Below, in pieces: positions 23,191 through 34,600 of a DNA stretch of 64,000 bases. Every line of letters starts with the position of its first letter. The stretch's first letter is position 1. A program made the translations under genes and the position numbers. The notes beneath the pieces were generated by a model, which saw only the letters and a program-made list of their open reading frames with translations, searched no databases and was not told where the DNA came from. The stretch lies in assembly GCA_032358255.1 (NCBI GenBank), contig JAULBX010009217.1, positions 47,628-111,627 on the forward strand, read 5' to 3'. The DNA is from Heterotrichella gracilis (Eukaryota; Sar; Xanthophyceae; Tribonematales; Xanthonemataceae).

Positions 23191-26100
23191 CTATAGGACC
23201 TCGCTGGCCAGGCACTGGGGGGCCAGGCGCGATGCCAGCCGCTGCAGCGACCTGCCCACAGCCGCACACCGCCTCCCCGTGGGCGCCGCACCGGTGGCTC
23301 CGGAAGCCGCCTGCTGCACCTCGCCATCAAGAGTGCGAGCTGCCATATGCACAGTGGTGGCGCCCTCTGCCCTCCCTGCCTTCCCCTCCTTCCCTGCACT
23401 CCCCTCCTCCCCTGTCCGCCTCTGGAAAGCGCGCTTCACCGCCGCCCACCGCTTGGCCCCCGCGTGCGCAAGGCGGCGCAAGACCGAGCGCCTCCCCGCT
23501 GCGTTGCTGCTGATGCCACCCCCCCGTGCTGTGGCCAGACCCCCTGTTTCCATATCCCTGGGGCTGTTGGTGTGGTCCCCAGCTGGGTCCTGAAGGTGGA
23601 CGTTTTCCCCAGCTGGCTCCTGGGGATGCTGCTCCTGGGGACTGGGATAGGTGTGGGGGGCCACTTCCAGGAGGTCGCTGGTGGTATGGATGGGGTCATG
23701 GACGGGGTGGACGGGGTGGGGAGAAGCGTGGACAGGGTTGCACCTGCGGCAGGGCGAAGAGTTCAGGAAATACCGTTATCAGTGAAGGATGGTAGATCCT
23801 GTTTACAGGAATTAGGGTTTTCTAGGGTTCCAGGGTACACATAGGCCAGCTGTGTGAATGGATGCTATTCATGTTATCAGTTTATTGCAATCAGCGCCTG
23901 GCCACACCACAGGTCAAGGCCAAGGCTAGCTCATGACAGGCATGCATTACATGCATGCATATAAGCGAGTAAATGTAATTAGATTTTGAATAATAATAAA
24001 CTTAAATCCAATTTTAAATCAGACTCAACATCTAAATAATCTATGCAAACATGCCTGCACCCACATTAATTGCCAATTGACACACATGCAGGGTGCCAGG
24101 CCACCCACCTGAAGATGTCTTCCATGTCGCTGCTTGCCTTCCCCATGAACATCTCCAGACCGCCGCCGCGCGCGTCCACCACCACCCGCATGCACTCCAG
24201 CACGCGCCCATTGCCTGTGGGTAGCTCCCGCGAGCGCTTCATGATCACGTTGCTGGCCTACACAGGATGGGGAAGGAAGGAGGGGGTTAGCAGCGGTGGT
24301 CAGCCAGGTCTGTGGTATGTGCACACTGAGCGGCGCACACCTTGTGGCCGTCTAGGGTTTAGGGTTTCTTTGGGTTTCATTGCATTTGATGTTTACCCCT
24401 GCCTCTGCAAAGCCCTTTCTTTTTTCAAAATGGCACCAATTTTGTATACATGTCTTATATATACATAGGAAGGGGTGGCCCAGTAAGCTCAGCAAGGCTG
24501 TTTAGGTTTAGGGTTCACCGAGTGCATATAATGACTGGGGCAGCTAACCAGTGGGGCAGGGCAGGGCAGGGCAGGGCCAGGTGCGTACCAGTGCATAAAA
24601 TGCCTTTGCCATCGCCTTGGAGGGGTCGGTGGGGACTTGTGCGGCCATGGGTGCGGGCTCTGCTGTGATGAGGGGGTAGGGGGAGGCACACGCCTTGGCG
24701 GCGCTCGTGAGGGTCGGGGTGGGAGTCAGCGGCATGCGCGATGCATCGCTTGCGGCGCCACTGCACCAGCTGGCTAGCGTCCTGGGGATGGTGATGTAGG
24801 TGGTGACAGAGGTGAAGGTGGGAGCCATTGGCATGGGCTCTGCAGCGGATGCGGCACCCCTGGCCAGCGTCTTGGGGATGGGGACGTAGAGAACGATCGC
24901 CCCGGTGGTGGAGGTGAGAGCCAGTGACGTGGGCTCTGCAGCAGACGCGGCACCCCTGGCCAGCGTCTTGGGGATGGGGACGTAGGGGACGATCGCCCCG
25001 GTGGTGGAGGTGAGAGCCAGTGGCGTGGGCAGTGCACAGCTTGTGATGCTGCTGTAGCTACTGTAGCTGCTGGCGAGCGTCTTGGGGATGGGCACAAAGG
25101 TGGTGATGGTGATGAAGGGGGGAGCCATTGGCGTGGGCTCTGCAGCGGACGAGGCACCCCTGGCCCGAATCTTGGCGATGGGAACGTAGGGGACGATCGC
25201 CCCGGTGGTGGAGGTAAGAGCCACTGGCGTGGGCTCTGCAGCGCTGTTGGTGCTGTTGGTGTTGGCCCTCCTTTGCCTTTGGCTCATGTGGATACCCCAT
25301 GGTCGGTTGTTGTTGACCACGGGAGCCTGCAGGCAAGCAAGCAGGTGTGTGAGCACAAAAGGTGGTTGGTGGGTTGCTGGGAAGCCCTAAAGGTTGCTCG
25401 GAAACCCGAAGGGTGGCTGTAAAACCCTAAGGGTGGCAATGGATCCAAGGGGCTAGTGACAAGCAGACAGCACACAGCTACAGTCACAGGTTTTCAGCCG
25501 CAATACAACTGCACATGCTACAGGCAAGAAACCCAAACTGATCTGGCTGGCCTAAGAGACTGCCAAACACTCGTACTCCAAGGCCCTAGGGGCAGTTGCA
25601 AAGCACACCACGTGCACAGAGCAAAACCCAGCAAAACGTGGACAGGAAAAGACACCCAATTTCTAGACACGTCAAACCAGGAGGAAAGTAACCTCTCCTC
25701 CAAAGTAAAGGTCTGCAGGCAGTTGCTGAAGCAAGTAAAGCAAGCTATATGGTGAGGGTTGAACAGCGGATTCGAACAGGGTCCGGCGGGCATATGCATT
25801 TGCCAGGAAATCTCAATATGCCGCCCACGCAAACACTCACGAGCTAATCAAGGAAAGTTGCCTGGACCTCAGAGCCTTAGCGCACAGCAAACACAATAAG
25901 CTGAGTAAGCGTCCCAACGAAAAGGTGTCCTGTAGCAAATCCTCACCTCACGGACGGGTGTTGGCCTGCTGGGCAGCAGCCTGTTCTTCTTCAGGCACTC
26001 GGTCCACCGTTTCCGTTCCTCCTCGGTCATCGGCTTCGAGGGACTGCAAGAAAGGAAGCTCAAGTCAGATAGGCCATTGGTGGTGGTGTAGGTGGTGTCG

Positions 26101-26620
26101 TTTGCCGTGGCTCATCCTGTGGAAAGCATTGCATATATATCCGCTGCAGCTGCCGGCGTCACACGCTGCAATGGGTAGCGCAGTGAGCACGTCTGTTGAG
26201 GCTGAAATCGGCACACAGAAGCACAATAACAACGGCAGGTGCGTTTCACGAGTTGTTCTCAGCCGTTGGACGTTGAGTGCACAGCCGAGCTCGAGGTCAC
26301 ACGTCGACGTCGTGTGGACATTCACGAATGCAGATATGGCTATAGATCTAACACGTGCGCCCGGTTGAAGCACAGTTAAAAGGCTAATAACGCTGCGAGA
26401 TCATGTGAGGCAGAGGGTTGATAAATACACGTTGTTCTGAGCACGAGTGTCAATGGGTTGGGTGGTGGTGGGCAAGCACACGGACCGCCTTCTAGGACCG
26501 GCTGACCCTATGTGGACGGCACACACAGTCTCACCTTGCAAGCTTCTTGCCCTTGGGATAGGCCTTCTTGCCCGTCTTGATCGCTTGAGCCTTGCTGAGG
26601 TCGGCGGGTGGGGAAGACAT
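23191..26620 (-). CDS. Unknown protein with five internal repeats
   Basis: Exons 26535-26620, 25947-26043, 24589-25326, 24109-24257 and 23191-23743 join in phase to 540 aa, ATG 26620 to TAG 23191. The N-terminus is basic (KTGKKAYPKGKKL), followed by EEERKRWTECLKKNRL. Exon 3 carries about five units of 30-38 residues built on the pattern AAEPTPxALTSTTGAIV, then VPIPKTLAR. Exon 4 (ELPTGNGRVLECMRVVV) and the Ala/Arg-rich exon 5 (RRLAHAGAKRWAAVKRAF) complete it. There is no signal peptide or membrane segment. I recognise no family. The basic ends and low-complexity repeats suggest a nucleic-acid or scaffold role, but that is only inference. Confidence 0.65.
24775..25240 (-). repeat. Five in-frame tandem repeats within a CDS
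   Basis: The unit start CTTGGGGATGGGGACGTAG recurs at about 24781, 24871, 24967, 25081 and 25171. Spacings are 90, 96, 114 and 90 bases, all multiples of three, so the repeat encodes protein units of 30-38 residues. Confidence 0.85.
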
Positions 26621-28847
26621 CGTGTCGATAGTGTCACGAAAACGAGCTTTAAAACGAGGTGGTGTGATTGCACCCCACGACAGGGAGCAACCGGGAAGCT
26701 CTCTGGAGTGGTGTATGGAGGTGTAGGTAGGCGCGATACGAAGTGAACGAATAGGGCAAAAGGGCGTTAGCCTTTCTATGCGACCTTTCGTGGCAAACAA
26801 GTTTCAGCACTGGCGAGGACAGGCTTCAACAGGGTGCAGGGCAGGGTGTGTGTATTCAGTAGCAACGTTAACCGTGCGGGTGACGTGCGATTGTGGAAGC
26901 AGGAACGATCAGAGGAGAATGGATAGGTTCACCAGGCTCGATAGGACCTTTTGTAGCCTTCCGTTGTGCGAGCAAAGCGCGTAAACCCCGCGACTATCCG
27001 ACCCCCCGCAGGGGCAGAGCCTGCGGCAGTCCGCCACCAGCGCCGTCGGCGGTCGTGAGTCTTGAGTCAGCCACGCGTCTTGGCAGCTAAGGTGCAGCGC
27101 TGCGCACGTGGTCCCAACACCCAATCAGCAACCTCGCTTGGCGGCGGGCACAGGAGGGGTGGTAGGCCTTGTCGCGATCAGGTGTGCCTGTGCAACCTCG
27201 ATGCGGCGCGCAAACGGTCAGCCCTGGAAAAGACTTGACCCCCACTGGAAAAAGGTGCTGGTGCCAAATTGACACCGCATGCATACATGACTGTATACAT
27301 GCATATCAACGCCCAAGGACGCACTGCGAGACGCTTGGACGCAAATACGCACCCCATACGCAGCAGAATTATAACTGATACTTGCTTAAAAGCAGCTACA
27401 CAGCACATCGCTGCAGCATACAGCACTGCCTGAGAAGTCTACTACCGCCAAACCATGGTTACTAGTTGGCGCGCCATACTACGAGTGTGGGCCCATCCAG
27501 CTGTAGGGGCCCCTCCACCTGTGCTCTCACACACACAGGATGTTTCGTCTGCCCGCTAGGGCTCTGTTGTAACGCACGACCCAGCTTCTGTCCCAGCTGC
27601 AGCTACAGCTACTGGTCCCATACAAAGGAACTTAAAACTCCCTGAAGTACTATCAACCTCAGGTGGTTGTACATGATGTAGCTGCGTTCACACCAAAGGT
27701 GCAGAGGTGGTATAAGCAGTGCCAGTACAGGGCTGGCAATCAAAACTGCTGTATCAGACTCTTTAGCGCAGCGGCTGATCAGTCCAGGTGCCTGGTGCCA
27801 GGCGCGGTCACCCATGTGGTTTAAGCAGCAGCCCAGGGAGCCGTGTTCAAACTGACGTCCCTGGCCATCATGGGTTGCTGCTGCCCTCCCTGGGCGGCCG
27901 CACCCCCCTGCTTCCCCCCGCCACCACCATGCCGCGCATCACCCGCACCGATGTGGGTGGCTTGTACCTCCTCAGCAGCAGCGAGGAGCACACCACACTC
28001 ACTGAGCTCAGCGCCATGGCACCACCTGCAGGGCCACAGATATTTCACTTGGTACTTCTTATATTAACCTTTTTGGTTGACATCCAAATCTTGACTCACA
28101 GAGCTCAGGGCCATGGCGTGTGCATGGCCAAAAGGGTTCATTTGCTATTATTAATGTTTAAATAGTTTAGTTCACATCCGAATCTTGATCCATCCACATG
28201 CAGCAGCTGCTGATTGCCACACATGTGTACCACATCAAAGCGCACCTTGTTGAAGCATAGGTTCGTAGCTAATCCCGCCTGCATGGCTCCGCAAGGCGCA
28301 GCGGCTTGTGAAGCGCTGGTGGTGGAGGGCTGTGCTTGGGTGACGAGGGAGCTGCCCCACCCACCAGGAGGGGGGTTCCGCTACCCAGCTCAGTCCTGCA
28401 CCTGAGCAACCAAATTGTTTAATCTGAAGGAATTTGGTCATGTGGTCACGAGAACCTGGACCCTAGCCTAGGGAGCAGTGCTATTTGCAGGGGTAGGGTA
28501 TGCGCCATGTGTACAGGACCTAGCAGCACCGTATGAGCAAACAAAGCATGTGCGCTAGTTGGCATTTAAAATACAGATGACAACCACATCACACAACACC
28601 ACGTGCACACCGTCCCGCCCGACCCACCTTGCGCCAGACCTCAGACTCAGCATGGTGGTCTCACGGTCGATGTGGGTGTGTCACGACGGGGGTGGTGGTG
28701 GTGGTGGTGCGGTGGGATCATGGTGGTGCTCCCTCCAACACCATGGCGGTCTACCCGGTCAGGTTGATGGTGGTCAGGTGTTCTCACGTTGGAGGTGGGG
28801 GTGTCACGACGGTTGTGGTGGTGGTGGTGGTGGTGGTCCATGCTTTT
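26621..28847. other. Intergenic region with possible small plus-strand ORF
   Basis: This region is upstream of the repeat-protein gene and downstream of LSM11. It contains dispersed repeat copy 2 and, from ATG 27929, a coding-looking segment (ITRTDVGGLYLLSSSEEHTT) without recognised homology or firm splice structure. Otherwise nothing was recognised. Confidence 0.35.
27760..27873 (+). repeat. Dispersed repeat, copy 2
   Basis: Second copy of the element at 20600-20722, in the same orientation. Both copies sit just upstream of a coding-looking plus-strand segment. Confidence 0.7.
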
Positions 28848-28860
28848 TCATGATGGTGGT
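28655..28860 (-). repeat. Tandem copy of the LSM11 end region
   Basis: Two units of about 125 bases share GTGTCACGACGG..GTGGTGGTGG and then CATGATGGTGGTCCCTCC-like sequence. The second overlaps the LSM11 stop codon region, so the first is a decayed copy of the gene's 3' end. Confidence 0.6.
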
Positions 28861-30616
28861 CCCTCCGCCTCCTGTCCCAGGGGCTGCACCAGCACCACGT
28901 TGTCCCCCCGCAGGAACACCTGGGCCAGCTGGCGGGTGCGCAGCTGCTGGCGCCGCACAGTGCGGGTGCGGGGTGGGGTGGGGGCAGGGGGGGGTGCGCC
29001 GCCTGCGGAGCAGGGGCAGGGGGGGGTGCTTCATGCACAGGGTCGATTATGCGTCCAAAACTAATATCGTTTTCATTGCAATCCCATTCTGATTAAACAA
29101 CGTGGCAGACATCTGAGGTCATTCTCTCATGTCAGTGAGCTTGGGAAAAAACACCTCCTTCAGGGTTTGCCTCCCGTCACCGCTCACCTTGCACCATCCC
29201 CTCCCCCTCCGCCTCCCGCTGTGCTCCCACCCCCTGCCCCCTCTCCTTCTCCACCTTGACCACCACTGAGTACTCCTCCGCCACGTCGCTCAGCACCATG
29301 TTGAGGTGCCGATCAAAGGCAACCAGGCGACCTGTGGGGCGAGTGCGGGGTGGGTGGAGAGCGGGGTGTATTATATACTGCACATGAATTTCCCTGCAAT
29401 ATAAATAGATGAATGACTCTCAAGCACTGCGCTGCAGCACAACACTGCCCACAACAGCAGGCCTGGGTATGGCACATTCGATGCACAGCATGTGCATATG
29501 GCACCTGCACGAGGTTTACGACAGGCACACAATATCAATGCTGGGGCCCATCGATCCCCTACCCCTTGTCCCCACCTGTCGCCACCCCCCTGACCCCCCT
29601 CGCGTGGCGCGTCACCACCCGCACCCGCCCCCCACCCCTCCAGCACCGCAGCAGCAGCGCCAGCGGCCCCTCACCCACCCCCTCCATCAGGCGCACCAGC
29701 AGGGGGGGACCGGCCTCCTCCCCTTGCAGGGCGGCGGCGCGGGAGCGGGCACGCGCCTGAGCCTGCACTGCCTCCTGTGGGGGGTGCGGGGTGGGAGGGT
29801 GAAGAGGTGAATGCTGTGCGAATGCTGGCTGCAGTGGTTGCTAGGCGCATGACCAATGCTCCTAATCTAAGACGATGATGGTGGAAAGCCCGCCGCAGCC
29901 CAGTTCCGTGCAAGCATGCATGGCAGCATCCATGCGAGCATGCAAGGCGGCATGCATGTGAGCATGCAAGGCAGCATGCATGCAACCGCTGATCCTTGCG
30001 CACACGTCCACCCATTGCCCCAATTTCAGGGTCCCACCACCACCAGTGGATGCGTACATGAATGCTGACTTGAATGATGACATCCCCTTCCCCCTCCCCA
30101 TCCACACGCCTCCACCCACCCATCCACCCCCAATGCACCCACCTGCCTGCGCGGCTTGTGCGGCTGAACCACAATGGCCTCTGGCATGTGTGGGGGGAGG
30201 AGGCGGCGCGCTGCGTACAGGTTGTCCAGTGGGGTGGCTGTGGGGTGGGGGGGCAGCAGGACGCGGGTGTGCAGGGCCCGCAAGGGGTCGAATGAGGGGG
30301 AGAGGAAATCTAGGGCTGGGTCACAGGTAGCGGTGGAGGAAGGAGGGGGATGGTTGGGGGATGGGTTGGTGGAGGTGGGTGGCAGTGCGCCCGGCGCAGG
30401 CTGGGGCTGTGCTGGTGGTGGTGGTGGGTCATGGGGTGCTGTGGTGGGTGCCGGTGCTGCTGGTGGTGGGGGAGTGGTGGTGGGTGCACCGGTGGGTGAT
30501 GCGGCGGGTGGTGCATCTTGGTCCATTGGGTCGTTGTGGGTGGTGGGAGAGTGGGGGGCGCAGCCACCATCGCTGGCAGGGACCGCGGGGGCGCCAGGTG
30601 GATCTGGGGCCTGCAT
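28848..30616 (-). CDS. LSM11: LSM11, U7 snRNP-specific Sm-like protein
   Basis: LSM11 replaces SmD2 in the U7 snRNP, which directs 3' cleavage of replication-dependent histone pre-mRNAs. Exons 30143-30616, 29576-29774, 29188-29331 and 28848-29002 join in phase to 323 aa (TGA stop). After a Pro-rich N-terminus comes the family motif LDFLSPSFDPLRAL. The Sm1 motif is split over exons 2-3 (VRVVTRHARGVRGVATG, then RLVAFDRHLNMVLSDV). The C-terminal Sm2 motif reads LAQVFLRGDNVVLVQ, matching the LSM11 ending. Sm1 and Sm2 are separated by a long charged linker, another LSM11 trait that ordinary Sm proteins lack. The gene diverges from POT1. The short N-terminus compared with animals leaves the start (ATG 30616) a little uncertain. 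Confidence 0.85.
29914..29987. repeat. Short tandem repeat in LSM11 intron 1
   Basis: Three units of about 24 bases are built on GCATGCAAGGCGGCATGCAT, rich in TGCATGC palindromes. Confidence 0.75.
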
Positions 30617-31635
30617 GGCGGGTGTTGCACGTGCTGCTGTCGCCACAATGGTGTGCAGAATTGTGGTTTTTATTGTGGATATCCAGAATAGTGCGCCGTG
30701 GTACCAGTGGTGCTTTTGAGGTGTGGAAAGTACCCAGTTGTCCACTTGACCTCCATCACCCCTGGCGTAGGGAGGCTAGGGTCCCCCAGTGGCGTCTGAT
30801 GTGGCTGGAACCACCTGGAAGCAGCAACACGCAAAGGATCGAAGGATGCTGGGGGCATGGCCACATGCATGCATTGGTGATGCATAGTGATGCATGCACA
30901 CGGATTTGCCACCTCAATAGCACTGGACAACGCGAGGTGCGCGGAAATACTTGTAGAAAAATTGGACTCGAAGAGTTACAAGCAATTGCGCAATATACGC
31001 TGCTCCCAATCCAGGGTGGCAAATGGGAGCAAGCATTGACACAATGGCCTGTCACCAGACCATGCTCGTTTAAAAGTTCGCACCTGTCTTGCACTTGGGT
31101 GAGCCTTAGTATCGCAGCCCCTTGACGAACGGAACTTGGTGACTTGATGGAGAACGAGTACCGGAGACTATACTTCGTGATGGTGGTATGGGTCGCGGGC
31201 GTCAACACACGGATACCTTGTTGAACTTGCAAACAGCCTAAGGTTTATACAGCTTTGGTATCCTATGATAATGGCAGCCTCAACTTGAGGCTCAAGCCTT
31301 GTGCAGCTTTGGCAAACGTGCATAGTGGGTGTCCTGCTGCGCGTGCTGGGTTTGAAATAGCAAGCGCGGGAAAGAAAGAATTTCGTACTTAAAACACAAA
31401 CATGCGCAACCCCTCGCGCGAAACACCAAAGCATACGTTTTCTTGGGTGCCCATCTGTCAGCTTCTGCAGTTTTTTCCTCCTGTGTGCTGCCATTGCTCT
31501 CCTGGTCTAAACCCCTCACAACCCTCACATGCCCGTTTAACACCATCCCCTCCACACTCACACCACACACTCCCCCCTCCTTTCCTTGTGCACATCCCGC
31601 CCCTCTCCCACCCTGCCAGCCATGCAATAGCCCCC
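30617..31635. other. Divergent intergenic region between LSM11 and POT1
   Basis: This 1-kb region should hold both promoters and 5' UTRs. Plus-strand frames here lack domain or splice support. No repeat was recognised. Confidence 0.5.
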
Positions 31636-34600
31636 ATGGAGGCGGAGCCCCGCCCCCTGGCCCCCCGCCAGGCCTACATCTACACGTCGCTGGAGGCGTG
31701 CGAGAGCAGCACCGGCCTGCGCAACATATACGCGGTGGTGGCGGACTGCACGGTACCCAGGACCACCAGGGGCACAGGTGGGTGGGAGAGACCAAATTAC
31801 AGCCTGCATGCACCTGGCATGCCTCCTCTGCCAATATGCATGCACCCTGCTGGATCTGCTCCACCGCTTTCCACTTAACCATATACGGGGTGGTCGTGGA
31901 CTGCACGGTACCCAGGAACACCCGGGGCACAGGTGGGAAACCCGTGAACCCGCCTGGCAAGCGGTCTTACCTGCCATATGCGTGGTCCCAGCCTGTGTCC
32001 CGTGCATGCACCACGCCTGCCCTAGTGCACCTTTGCCTGCACTGCCCCAACCCTTCTGCTCCAGCTCCTCGAGCCTGGTTTGGCAACCCAACTGCACTTC
32101 CCGGGATATGGGACACATGTGGGCCTGGGCCAGAAGACCCCCACCACAATGCACGCACGCCACCCTCTGCACAGTGCACACAGAGCCCCCACTTCCCTCA
32201 CAATTGCCTCCCCTACTCTCCCCCCCCCACACACACACATCACCCCTTGGCCACCTCCAAACCTCGTGTCCCCCTTCTACCCCCCCCTACCCCCCTCACA
32301 CAAACACCACTCCCTGCCCCACCTCCTGACCTCGTATCCCCCTCCTCCCCCCTCCCTCTCACACACACACACCACCCCCTGCCCCCCCTCCAGACCTTGT
32401 GTGCAACGTGACCCTGCTGGATGCAACCACCACCGACCCCGGCTCCCCACTGGTGGATGGGGTGGAGCTCATCCTGTTTGGACCCTCGCCCGCGCACCTG
32501 CCTCGCGTGCGCAATCCGGGGGACATAATACGGCTGCATAGGGTGCAGGTGGGTGGTGGTGGACATGTGTCATTGTGTTGGGTGGGGGGATGGTTGAGGA
32601 GCGGTGGTGGTGGTGGTGATTATTGTGGTGACAGTGGAGGTGGGTGGGGTGGAGCAAATGCAGCATGGGTCCTTGCCAGCAAACCTGCCACGCGTGCGCT
32701 ACACAGGGGATATAAATATGGCTGCACAGAGTGCAGTGGGCGCTGGGTGGTGATGGCAGTGGGGTGAAGCCATTGCCAGCAAACCTGCCTCATTTGCGCC
32801 ACACCACGGCTGCACCAGGGTGCAGGTAGGGTGTTGTGCGTTGTGTGTGGTGTGTGGTGTGTGGCGGGGGAGATAAGGGGGGCATGATGCGGCTGCAATG
32901 TGCACGTGCGTGTGCTTCTGGAGTACTGTAGTGGTGGTACCCGGTACCCTCAACCCCCCTGTCCCCGGGATGAGCGTGCCAATTCCTGAACCCAGCAACC
33001 CCCTCATGAGTTCAAAACCCTATACCCTAACTTCCTTGCCTCGCAGGTTGGCATGTTCAATGGTCGGCCGCAGCTGACCGCTAAGATCGACACCAAGGGG
33101 TTTGCGTTCTGCATGTTTGAGGGGAGGGTGGAGGTGAGTGGGTGGGGGGCAGCGGGGGTGGCTCATGGTTGTGCAAAGAAAAAGCAACGGAAAAACACAC
33201 GATCTTCAGCATGCACACGTGCCGTGGATGGTTTTGATCTACACTATTGACTGCATGGTCAATGGCGATATGATTAGTGGCAAAGCATGTGACATGGTGA
33301 TCGCTTGAGACCCTACCAACCCCCACAGGGTTCCTTGGTCCCCTACCAGGCCTCTGGCCGCTCCTACACCCCCCCCGACCCCGCCCTGCTCGCCCCCTTG
33401 CGCATCCTGGCAGAGACCCTGCAGGAGCAGCTGGGGGTGACGCCATACCTGAGGAGGGTGGAGGGGGTGCGGCCCAGGGACTTTTTCGACTTGGTGTGCC
33501 AGGTGGGTGGTGGGTGTGGAGAGGTTTGGTGCCATGCAGGCAGTAATGCAAAGATTGCATAGGGGTAGTGCCACGTAGTAGCTAGAGGCTGAACTTGAGG
33601 CATCCAAATGCGGTACGAGTGATTTGGGTAGGGACTGGTGGACTAGCTTATGCCATGGGTCACCCACTACCATCGTTGCCAACCAACCTCTACTATATAA
33701 TTATGTATTACACCTCTATTATATCGCACCCCATGCCCTCGCCCTCCCCCTCCCCTCCAGGTGGTGGCTGTTGACGCCAGCGCCTCCGCGCACCCTGTGT
33801 GGTATGTGTGGGATGGGACGGACGCCATGGCATGGACGTACAGGTGCGCTGTGCAGCGTGCCCGCTTTACAGTACCTGCATTTTCAAGGGGGAAATTGAT
33901 CAACAAACAACGCACTTGTTAACATGCGTGCGTTCCAGGAGGGCAGCCAGTTTACCGTAGTAGTTAATCCTAAGCGCCCAGCCCCAATCAGCCTTGAAGA
34001 ATTAATTGTGACGTAAAGTCCTTTTCGTTTGATGGTCCGCCTCTATACAGAACCGTTCTGGTCCAACCTGGCTCAAAATATACAATATGGACAATTTCAA
34101 ATCCCCAATCCCCAGCTGCATCCTGGTAGCAATACAAAACCAAGGTCCCACTGCCAATCAAATGCACTCTATTACCAGCCAGTTCATCCCCTCCTTGATG
34201 ACCCTGCTAATCCCCCCTTACCCTCCACCACCACCTCTGCAGCACCACTATGGTGGGTACCGATGATGGGGAGATGGTGGAGCCGCCCTACCTGCAGAGG
34301 CATGCACTGCCGCTCACGGTGAGGCAAGCATCCACTGATCATGCGCTGATCATGCGCTGATCATGCACTAATTATGCACTGATCATGCACTGATCATGCG
34401 CTGATCATGCACAAGAACATGCAAGCGGAACACATTGCGCTCAAAGGCAGATGCAAGAAAGGGTGAGTTCCAGAAATCAACATATACACAAAGCCACCCC
34501 ATGTAGGACCCATCCTGATTGTACTCCAACCCTCCCTTCATCCCGTACATCATTCCCCTCCCCTGCAGCACGACCAGGTAATACCTGATCTCCCTCCCAT

